DNA of 6,230 nt from Lysobacterales bacterium (GTDB taxonomy: Bacteria; Pseudomonadota; Gammaproteobacteria; Xanthomonadales; Marinicellaceae), in assembly GCA_026990095.1 (NCBI GenBank), contig JALSIL010000032.1:1-6230 (forward strand), written 5' to 3'. The position numbers and the translations under genes are program-made. Below, in pieces: positions 1 to 5,959 of this stretch. Numbering within the stretch: position 1 is the first letter of the stretch; every line of letters begins with the position of its first letter. Below the pieces are notes generated by a model. The model saw only the letters and a program-made list of their open reading frames with translations. It made no database searches and was not told where the DNA came from.

Positions 1-1837
1 TTTAACTGGCTGGCCTGATTCGGTTAAAACCATGCAACGAAACTGGATTGGTAAGTCAAAAGGCATAGAGTTGGATTTTGAAGTGGAAGATTATTCGGAT
101 AAATTATCGGTTTACACCACTCGCCCAGACACTTTATTTGGTGTTAGCTATTTAGCCGTTGCTCCTGAACATCCTTTGGCATTGCGTGCCGTGGAGAAAA
201 ATTCAGAATTGCAATCTTTTTTAGATGAATGCAAAAAAGAACAAAGCAACGAAGCCGCCATGGCAACCATGGAGAAAAAAGGCAAGTTTAGTGGTTTTAA
301 CGCTATTCATCCATTTACAGGTGAAAAAGTGCCTGTTTGGATTGCTAATTTTGTACTCTTTAGTTATGGAACAGGGGCAGTAATGGCAGTGCCAGCCCAT
401 GATTTACGTGATTGGGATTTTGCCCAAAAGTACGGTATTACCATTAAACAGGTGATTGAGCCAACTGATGGGTCGAATATCGATGTCAATCAAGGGGCAT
501 ATGTTGAAAAAGGGCGTTTAATTCATTCCGAACAATTTAACGGCATGGATTTTGATGAATCATTTGCTGCTATTAAAGCCGAGTTGGAAGCCAAGGGTAT
601 TGGTAAAGAACAAATCAATTATCGCTTACGTGATTGGGGAGTTTCTCGTCAACGCTATTGGGGTTGTCCGATTCCAATTATTTATTGCGATGAGTGTGGA
701 ACAGTGCCTGTACCAGAACAAGACTTGCCTGTGCTATTGCCCGAAGAGGTCGTGTTTGATGAAAATGGTGGTTCTCCCATTAAGCAAATGCCTGAGTTTT
801 ACAATGTGTCTTGCCCGCAATGTGGTAAAGACGCAAAACGTGAAACCGATACCTTTGATACCTTTATGGAGTCATCGTGGTATTTTGCACGATTTGCTAA
901 TCCTCATAATGATAAATCTATTTTGGATGAAAAAGCCAATTACTGGTTGCCAGTCGATCAATACGTAGGAGGTATTGAACACGCTATTTTGCATTTGTTG
1001 TACGCTCGTTTTTACCATAAATTATTAAGAGACTTAGGTTATGTTACATCGGATGAACCTTTTGATAATTTATTGACTCAAGGCATGGTGTTAAAAGACG
1101 GTGCTAAAATGTCAAAGTCCAAAGGCAATACAGTTGATCCCAAAGAATTAATTGAAAAATTTGGAGCCGATACAGTGCGTTTGTTTTCGATGTTTGCCGC
1201 TCCTCCAGAACATTCGCTTGAATGGTCAGATGAAGGTGTTGAGGGTTCTCACCGATATTTAAAAAGAATTTGGCAAAACATATCAGAATTTGCAGCCAAG
1301 GATTCTAGCAAAGCTAAAATTATTCAAAATGCTTTAAGCTCAGAACAAAAAGCACTGCGTTGTAAAATCCATGAAACCATCAAGAAGGTTTCAGAAGATT
1401 TTGGTGTGCGTAAAGTCTTCAATACTGCCATTGCGGCTTGCATGGAATTGACCAATGCCTTAATCAAGTTTAAAGATAACTCTGAAAATGGTCTTGCTGT
1501 TAGCAAGGAAGGCTGGACTGCGATTGTTAAAATGTTATCACCCATTGTTCCGCATATTACTCAATCATTGTGGGAGCAATTAGGCAATCAAGGATTAATA
1601 GTGGATGTTTGTTGGCCTGATTTTGACGAATCAGCAATGGTAAAAGATGAAATTCAAATGATGATTCAAGTTAATGGCAAATTACGTGCTAAGATAAATG
1701 TGGCAGCAGATGCAACTAAAGATGAAATCCAAACCATGGCATTGGCAGATGAAAATGTTAAGAAGTTTTCCGAAGGAAAGCAGGTTCGAAAGGTTATTGT
1801 TGTACCCGGAAGGTTAGTCAACATAGTGGTGGCTTAG
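1..1837 (+). CDS. leuS: Leucyl-tRNA synthetase, 3' part (5' end outside window)
   Basis: Class I aminoacyl-tRNA synthetase that charges tRNA-Leu with leucine in the cytoplasm and edits mischarged products. The frame is open from base 2, so the ATG at 32 is internal; about 611 residues are visible, and the N-terminal part with the HIGH motif lies upstream. In order one sees the CP1 editing domain with its Thr-rich motif TTRPDT (116-133) and the conserved AHDLRD segment; a zinc-ribbon-like pair CDEC (686-697) and CPQC (812-823); the catalytic segment DTFMESSWYFAR; KMSKS (1106-1120); the helical anticodon-binding domain; and the C-terminal domain with QVNGKLRAKI. Both editing and synthetic motifs look intact. 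Odd point: only about seven residues separate the GMV motif from KMSKS, whereas E. coli LeuRS carries a leucine-specific insert of some 40-50 residues there. The stop TAG directly abuts lptE. The identification is secure. Confidence 0.98.
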   Translation, partial: LTGWPDSVKTMQRNWIGKSKGIELDFEVEDYSDKLSVYTTRPDTLFGVSYLAVAPEHPLALRAVEKNSELQSFLDECKKEQSNEAAMATMEKKGKFSGFNAIHPFTGEKVPVWIANFVLFSYGTGAVMAVPAHDLRDWDFAQKYGITIKQVIEPTDGSNIDVNQGAYVEKGRLIHSEQFNGMDFDESFAAIKAELEAKGIGKEQINYRLRDWGVSRQRYWGCPIPIIYCDECGTVPVPEQDLPVLLPEEVVFDENGGSPIKQMPEFYNVSCPQCGKDAKRETDTFDTFMESSWYFARFANPHNDKSILDEKANYWLPVDQYVGGIEHAILHLLYARFYHKLLRDLGYVTSDEPFDNLLTQGMVLKDGAKMSKSKGNTVDPKELIEKFGADTVRLFSMFAAPPEHSLEWSDEGVEGSHRYLKRIWQNISEFAAKDSSKAKIIQNALSSEQKALRCKIHETIKKVSEDFGVRKVFNTAIAACMELTNALIKFKDNSENGLAVSKEGWTAIVKMLSPIVPHITQSLWEQLGNQGLIVDVCWPDFDESAMVKDEIQMMIQVNGKLRAKINVAADATKDEIQTMALADENVKKFSEGKQVRKVIVVPGRLVNIVVA

Positions 1838-1840
1838 GTG
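1825..1840 (+). promoter_or_regulatory. leuS/lptE junction: TAG directly followed by GTG start
   Basis: The leuS stop (1835-1837) abuts the lptE GTG (1838-1840) with no spacer. A G-rich stretch AGTGGTGG (1825-1832), inside the last leuS codons, ends five bases before the GTG and could serve as a weak Shine-Dalgarno. This arrangement suggests termination-reinitiation coupling; that is inference from spacing. Confidence 0.55.
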
Positions 1841-2290
1841 AATTTGATTAAAGCAACATTATTGATTATTTTGTTTTCAAGCTGTGGTTACCATCTGCGA
1901 AATACAAATTTAGGAGAGCAATACCAAAGTGTTGATTTAACCATTGAATCTCGTTCTTTGTTAAAACGTCCGTTATTAAGAGAACTACTTGCCTCAGGAG
2001 TGAAAGTTTCTGAAGATTCTGATGTAAAATTAGTGATTAAAAAGGATCGCTTGGTAAAAATCGTACAATCGGTGGGTGTCAATAATCAAGTGCAAGAATA
2101 TCGGCTGGAATACGATGTGCAATACACAATTGGTGATTCAAAACCTCAAAATGTTCACCTTGAGCGAGACTATTCATTTGATGTGCAAGAAATTGCGGGT
2201 GGTCAATCAGAAGAACGCACACTTAGAAATAGATTAGCGCAAGACATGGCTCGAGCGATAATTCGCCAACTTTCAGCAACCATAAAATAA
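1838..2290 (+). CDS. lptE: LPS-assembly lipoprotein LptE
   Basis: Outer-membrane lipoprotein that plugs the LptD barrel and helps insert lipopolysaccharide into the outer leaflet. The 150-residue product starts with a short lipoprotein signal: a Lys at residue 5, a hydrophobic run LLIILF, then SSC with Cys16 (codon 1883-1885) as the predicted lipidated residue. Cys16 is followed by GYHLR, the characteristic start of mature LptE. Gly at +2 is compatible with outer-membrane sorting. The lipobox has Phe at -3 rather than the usual Leu, a mild deviation. The C-terminal end (MARAIIRQL) resembles the family's terminal helix. It is shorter than the E. coli protein (about 190 residues). The GTG start is chosen because it directly follows the leuS stop and gives a complete signal peptide. 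Its place between leuS and holA strongly supports the call. Confidence 0.93.
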   Translation: MNLIKATLLIILFSSCGYHLRNTNLGEQYQSVDLTIESRSLLKRPLLRELLASGVKVSEDSDVKLVIKKDRLVKIVQSVGVNNQVQEYRLEYDVQYTIGDSKPQNVHLERDYSFDVQEIAGGQSEERTLRNRLAQDMARAIIRQLSATIK

Positions 2291-2293
2291 GTG
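2288..2293 (+). promoter_or_regulatory. lptE/holA junction: TAA directly followed by GTG start
   Basis: The lptE stop (2288-2290) and holA GTG (2291-2293) are adjacent. The upstream bases (cataaaa) show no Shine-Dalgarno. The start is still the right one, because the encoded N-terminus aligns with HolA from its first residues. Reinitiation after lptE termination is the simplest reading. Confidence 0.5.
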
Positions 2294-3292
2294 AAAATTT
2301 ACACAAATCAACTCACTAATTCATTAAATCAAGGCTTGTCCTCATGTTATTTAATTGTTGGGGATGAGCCATTGCAATTAATGGAATCCGTTGATGCGAT
2401 TCGCAATAAAGCCAAATCCCAAGGCTTTACAGAAAGCGAAATTTTGCATGTGGATAAATCCTTTAAGTGGGAATCTTTATATTCAAGCATGGGAACCATG
2501 TCTTTGTTCGCTGAAAAAAAGATACTGGAGTTGCATTTGCCAACAGGAAAGCCAGGAACATCAGGTTCTAAAGCACTGGTAAAATTTGTCGAAAATATTC
2601 CAAGTGATATTATTTTATTAATTCAATGCCAAGAGTGGACGGCAGCCAACGATAAAACGAAATGGGTAAAGACAATTGAGAAAAATGGTACTTTTATGCG
2701 CGTTTATATGCCAAAGCCACAGGAATTTGGTACTTGGCTACAAAATCGTTGCCGACAGATTGGCTTGAATGTAGAAAACCAAGCCATAACAATTTTAACT
2801 GTTCGTTTAGAAGGTAATTTACTGGCAGCTGCACAAGAATTGGAAAAGCTCAAAATGCGTTTTGCCGATAAAATGATTTCTGCAAGTGAAATAGCAAGTT
2901 TGGTAGCGGACAATGCACGATTTGATGTCTTTCGTTTAACCGATGCCATGCTTGAGAATAATTTAGCTCGCTGCATTAAAATGATTAGGGCTCTTAAGCA
3001 AAATAATACTGCTTTGGTGGTTATTCATTGGGCAATTGAGAGGCAAATTCGTACACTTTTAAGTCTTGCCAGTTTAAGAAGAAATGGTCAGCGAATTGGT
3101 CCAGGGGATTACCGCAAACATGGAATATGGCAAAACCAGCAAGCGGCAATACAATCGTGTTTAAGTCGGTTAACAACGGCTGAACTTGAGCAATTGCTAG
3201 CAGAATTAGCCGATTTGGATTTAATCATTAAAGGCCAAGCATCGGGTGATGCTTGGCTAGCGTTGGAACAATGGTTTATTGGTTTTTGTTAG
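2291..3292 (+). CDS. holA: DNA polymerase III, delta subunit (clamp loader)
   Basis: Delta subunit of the clamp-loader complex, which opens the beta sliding clamp and helps load it on primed DNA. The 333-residue product is close to the E. coli length (343). Recognisable parts are the N-terminal segment with LNQGLSSCYLIVGDEPLQ, matching the E. coli 'L.EGL..AYLL.G.DPL' pattern; the MSLFAEKKILEL segment of domain I, the region that contacts the clamp in E. coli; EGNLLAAAQELEKL in domain II; RFDVFRLTDAML; and the C-terminal collar domain with GIWQNQQ and the final tryptophan-rich helix. The GTG start immediately follows the lptE TAA. The preceding bases are A-rich with no Shine-Dalgarno, so translation probably depends on ribosomes arriving from lptE. 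In E. coli nadD follows holA; here the cluster ends and the last 17 bases overlap the convergent bcp. Confidence 0.95.
   Translation: MKIYTNQLTNSLNQGLSSCYLIVGDEPLQLMESVDAIRNKAKSQGFTESEILHVDKSFKWESLYSSMGTMSLFAEKKILELHLPTGKPGTSGSKALVKFVENIPSDIILLIQCQEWTAANDKTKWVKTIEKNGTFMRVYMPKPQEFGTWLQNRCRQIGLNVENQAITILTVRLEGNLLAAAQELEKLKMRFADKMISASEIASLVADNARFDVFRLTDAMLENNLARCIKMIRALKQNNTALVVIHWAIERQIRTLLSLASLRRNGQRIGPGDYRKHGIWQNQQAAIQSCLSRLTTAELEQLLAELADLDLIIKGQASGDAWLALEQWFIGFC
3234..3257 (-). terminator. Perfect 10-bp stem-loop inside holA, possible bcp terminator
   Basis: The arms GCCAAGCATC (3234-3243) and GATGCTTGGC (3248-3257) are exact inverted complements around a four-base loop GGGT. The hairpin lies within the holA coding sequence and begins 18 bases beyond the bcp stop in the minus-strand direction. 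On the minus strand it is followed by CCTTTAATGATT, only a weak U-tract; on the plus strand no T-run follows directly. It could therefore end or stabilise the bcp transcript, but an intrinsic terminator is not proven, and the holA coding constraint could have produced it by chance. Confidence 0.4.
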
Positions 3293-3803
3293 CCTCTGCT
3301 TGCAACTTCTTTAAGTCTTCAATGACTTGACTGCTGTGAGAGCTGGCGTTAACATCTTCGTAAAACTTTGCAATAATGCCTTTAGGGTTAATGATGAAGG
3401 TTTGTCTTTTGGCGTAATGCATCAGCGGTATTTTTTTTATGACACCATAATCACTTGCCATTATTTCATCCTTATCGGCGAGCAAGGTGTAAGGTATGTT
3501 GTATTTTTCTGCAAAATTTTTGTGCGATTCAATGTCATCTAGTGAAGCACCCACTACAACGGCACCTAACTTTTCAATGGCTTTATAACTGCTGGTGAAG
3601 TTTTTTGCTTCTGTCGTGCATCCTGGTGTGTCGTCTTTTGGATAAAAATACAACACTAACCATTTGCCTTTGTATTCTTTGAGGGTATGAAATATACCGT
3701 GCTGGTCGGGCAAATCAAAATCGGGTGCCGCTTTGCCTTGCCATTGATTTTTTGCCTGTGAAGTGGTTGCCATCAGTAGCAGTATTGCAATTAATTTATT
3801 CAT
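3276..3803 (-). CDS. bcp: Bcp/PrxQ-type peroxiredoxin with Sec signal peptide
   Basis: Thiol peroxidase of the AhpC/TSA superfamily, which reduces hydrogen peroxide and organic hydroperoxides. The 175-residue product has the peroxiredoxin signature PxxxTxxC as PKDDTPGC, with the peroxidatic Cys at residue 62 (codon 3618-3620), and the conserved active-site Arg133 in KRQTFIINPKG. The +5 position, where E. coli Bcp has its resolving Cys, is Lys, and no other cysteine exists, so a 1-Cys mechanism needing an external thiol is inferred. Residues 1-17 form a typical Sec signal (Lys3, hydrophobic core, SQA before the cut), so the mature protein of about 158 residues is probably periplasmic. The ATG at 3803 is preferred over the one at 3818: it overlaps the upstream stop as ATGA, has GGAA nine bases before it, and places the signal peptide at the N-terminus. 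The 3' end overlaps holA by 17 bases on the opposite strand. Confidence 0.93.
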   Translation of the reverse strand: MNKLIAILLLMATTSQAKNQWQGKAAPDFDLPDQHGIFHTLKEYKGKWLVLYFYPKDDTPGCTTEAKNFTSSYKAIEKLGAVVVGASLDDIESHKNFAEKYNIPYTLLADKDEIMASDYGVIKKIPLMHYAKRQTFIINPKGIIAKFYEDVNASSHSSQVIEDLKKLQAEANKNQ

Positions 3804-3816
3804 TTTAGATGATTCC
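3800..3816 (-). promoter_or_regulatory. ATGA overlap and ribosome site coupling peptidase to bcp
   Basis: Read on the minus strand, bases 3803-3800 are ATGA: the bcp start ATG (3803-3801) shares bases with the peptidase stop TGA (3802-3800). A GGAA element (3816-3813) sits nine bases upstream, inside the last peptidase codons. This is a classic translational-coupling layout and decides the bcp start. Confidence 0.75.
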
Positions 3817-5911
3817 ATAAGTGAGTGTAAGATAAAGCGAGCCGGTGGGCCAATTGTTCATTGGTACTAAAGCCATGGTGACCGCCTTCGGTGTTTTCAT
3901 AATAATCAACTTCATTACCGTAATCAATCATTTTTGCAGCCATTTTTCTGGCGTGACCTGGGTGAACGCGATCATCTCTGGTTGAAGTATAGAAAAAGGT
4001 AGGCGGATACTTTATTCCTGCTTGTACATTTTGATACGGGGAATAGGTTTTTATATAATTCCACATATCTGGGTCATCTGGATTGCCGTACTCACCCATC
4101 CAACTGGCCCCTGCTAATAATTTATTGTAACGTTTCATGTCAATTAATGGCGCACCACAAACAACGGCTCCATATAAATCCGGTCTACGGGTTAAGGCGG
4201 CGGTAACTAATAAACCACCGTTGGAACGTCCTTCAATGCCAAGATGTTGTGGAGAAGTTATTTTTTTACGAATTAAATCCTCGGCAACCGCCTCAAAATC
4301 TTCAAAAGCCTTATGGCGATTTTTTAACAGAGTCGCAGCATGCCAAGCAGGGCCGTATTCCCCACCGCCACGAATATTTGCCAATACGAATACTCCACCA
4401 CGCTCCAACCAGAGTTTTCCATAAGCGCCAGATAAGGCTTCATAGCTGCCCGAATAAGAAGGGGTTAGTGAGTTTCTAAAACCTCCATAGGAGAAAATAT
4501 GGGTTGGGTTTTTACCATCAAATAGGGTGTTTTTATTCATCACAACAAAATAAGGTATGCGTGTTCCATCTTTTGATTGGGTAAAGTATTGCTCTACTTT
4601 AAACAACGAGCCATCAAAGCTTGGGGCTTGTTGTTTCATTAATTTTGGGGTTATTGTTTTCGCATCAACATGATATAAACTTGGCGGTGTAATAAAGGAC
4701 TCGTATTGAACAAAGAAATCTCCTGTTTTGTCATCAATACTGCTTACATTCAACGCACCATTTTCAGGAAAAGGAATTTCTTGGATATTCCAGCTTTCAT
4801 CCTTTAATTGATTATACAGATATAATTTAGCTTTGACGTCTTCTAAGATTGTTACCAAGAGACCTTTTTTTGAAACACTAATGTTTTCAATAATGGATTT
4901 TTCTGTGGGTTTTATAACGCTTTGAATATCACCTTTTCCTGTGGATAAAAAATCCAAATCAGCCAGTAATATTTCACCTTGAACAAAATGCTGATTATTG
5001 ATTTGCCAATCGTGCTTGAGTGAAATAAGCATTTTATCTTTATAGCTTCCAGAAAAATTAGCCGAATCTGGTATGTGCAGTGGTTTAATTTCATTACCAA
5101 TGATTTGATATTTCTTGCTTTCCCAAAAGCTTGTGGTTTCGGTAATGATTTCAAGTTCTTGATTTTCTGTTTTGATTTTAAAGGCACTTGCTGACATGGA
5201 GTTTTTCTTGCCCTGGTAAATCAGTTGAGCCTCTGATAATGCAGTACCTCTTTTCCACTTCTTGATTAGGCGAGGGTAGCCAGAATCGGTCATGGAATCT
5301 TTACCAAAATCTGTGCCAATATAAACCGTATCTTTGTCTATCCAAGAAATTCGTGTTTTTGCTAATGGCACTGAAAATCCATTTTTCTTAAATTTACCTT
5401 TCTTCAAGTTAAACTCTCGCACCTCAATAGCATCGCTACCTCCTGGAGATAAAAATACTAAACAGTCATTGCCCTTGGGTGGTAAGCACGTCATACCATG
5501 GTAATCGTAATTTTTCCCCTGTCTTTTTGAGTAAGCGTCCATATCTAGAACTGTTCGCCATTTTGGTTTGCTTTTTTTAAATTGCTTAAAAGTGGTTTTT
5601 CGATAAACACCTCTTGGGTGCTTGTTGTCTTGCCAAAAATTATAAAGCCATTTGCCTTTTTGCGAGACAACAGGCAATCGACTCTTGTTATTCAATACGC
5701 TTAGGGCTTGTTGATAGAGCTCTTTGTAAAGTGCGGTATTGGCAAGTTTTTCTTGTGTTATTTTGTTGGTTTTCTTCACCCATTGCATGGATTTTTGCCC
5801 ATTAATGTTTTCCAACCATTGATAGTTATCATTAGAGTCCAAGGCATGGCTAGAATTTGATAAGATGAGTAGATTTAGGATAAAGAATGGAAGAGTTGTT
5901 CTCATTTGCAT
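3800..5911 (-). CDS. Secreted prolyl oligopeptidase, family S9A
   Basis: Serine peptidase that, by family knowledge, cuts short peptides after proline. The 703-residue product is the family's usual length plus a signal peptide. Residues 1 to about 24 are a Sec signal (Arg4, hydrophobic core PFFILNLLILS, SHA before the predicted cut). YQWLENI..QKSMQWV near residues 30-45 matches the family's N-terminal segment. A less conserved region of roughly residues 75-430 is the expected beta-propeller that gates access. The catalytic alpha/beta-hydrolase domain follows: GGF..SLTPSYS, NIRGGGEYG (about 512-520), GRSNGG with nucleophile Ser563, Asp646 in RDDRV, and His678 in EGGHHGF. Trp604 and Arg648 match the proline-pocket Trp and substrate-binding Arg of porcine enzyme (Trp595, Arg643), supporting prolyl specificity. 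The ATG at 5911 has a good ribosome site; Met3 is an alternative start. The stop overlaps bcp. Likely periplasmic. Confidence 0.94.
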   Translation of the reverse strand: MQMRTTLPFFILNLLILSNSSHALDSNDNYQWLENINGQKSMQWVKKTNKITQEKLANTALYKELYQQALSVLNNKSRLPVVSQKGKWLYNFWQDNKHPRGVYRKTTFKQFKKSKPKWRTVLDMDAYSKRQGKNYDYHGMTCLPPKGNDCLVFLSPGGSDAIEVREFNLKKGKFKKNGFSVPLAKTRISWIDKDTVYIGTDFGKDSMTDSGYPRLIKKWKRGTALSEAQLIYQGKKNSMSASAFKIKTENQELEIITETTSFWESKKYQIIGNEIKPLHIPDSANFSGSYKDKMLISLKHDWQINNQHFVQGEILLADLDFLSTGKGDIQSVIKPTEKSIIENISVSKKGLLVTILEDVKAKLYLYNQLKDESWNIQEIPFPENGALNVSSIDDKTGDFFVQYESFITPPSLYHVDAKTITPKLMKQQAPSFDGSLFKVEQYFTQSKDGTRIPYFVVMNKNTLFDGKNPTHIFSYGGFRNSLTPSYSGSYEALSGAYGKLWLERGGVFVLANIRGGGEYGPAWHAATLLKNRHKAFEDFEAVAEDLIRKKITSPQHLGIEGRSNGGLLVTAALTRRPDLYGAVVCGAPLIDMKRYNKLLAGASWMGEYGNPDDPDMWNYIKTYSPYQNVQAGIKYPPTFFYTSTRDDRVHPGHARKMAAKMIDYGNEVDYYENTEGGHHGFSTNEQLAHRLALSYTHLWNHLK

Positions 5912-5917
5912 GGATTT

Positions 5918-5923
5918 ACCTTT
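5918..5923 (-). promoter_or_regulatory. Ribosome binding site of the prolyl oligopeptidase gene
   Basis: On the minus strand AAAGGT is followed by six bases (AAATCC) and then the ATG at 5911. This spacing favours that ATG over the second in-frame ATG at 5905, which would be twelve bases away. Confidence 0.6.
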
Positions 5924-5929
5924 AAAGTG

Positions 5930-5939
5930 TTGTTAACAA
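5930..5939. repeat. Short perfect palindrome TTGTTAACAA in the only intergenic gap
   Basis: A 10-base self-complementary sequence lies in the 48-base gap between the membrane-anchored ORF and the peptidase, seven bases upstream of the peptidase's ribosome site. It could be an operator half-site pair or chance. I saw no convincing -35/-10 pair and no terminator in this gap, so the peptidase may be transcribed from further upstream. Confidence 0.25.
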
Positions 5940-5959
5940 GAGCTGAGTAAAAGTCTCTA

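Noticed and set aside
552..968. Plus-strand open frame of 138 codons inside leuS
   Set aside because: Its translation is an out-of-frame shadow of the LeuRS catalytic region, which is fully conserved in its own frame.
3220..3232. Palindrome TTTAATCATTAAA next to the 10-bp hairpin
   Set aside because: The one-base centre is too tight to fold as a hairpin and the sequence is AT-only apart from one C; it is coding sequence of holA, and chance is likely.
3313..3328. Inverted repeat AAGTC/GACTT after the holA stop as a terminator for the leuS operon
   Set aside because: Only five base pairs with a six-base loop and no T-run behind it; it lies in bcp coding sequence.
3804..3818. Upstream ATG at 3818 as the start of bcp
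   Set aside because: It would add five residues (MESSK) before the signal peptide, has no Shine-Dalgarno, and would lengthen the overlap with the peptidase. The ATG at 3803 has an ATGA overlap and GGAA upstream.
5729..5737. AAGTGCGGT, identical to the core of the Haemophilus DNA uptake signal
   Set aside because: Only one copy in over 6 kb, whereas Haemophilus carries roughly one per kilobase or two; the AT-rich flank of the extended signal is missing. It lies within the peptidase coding sequence. Chance match.
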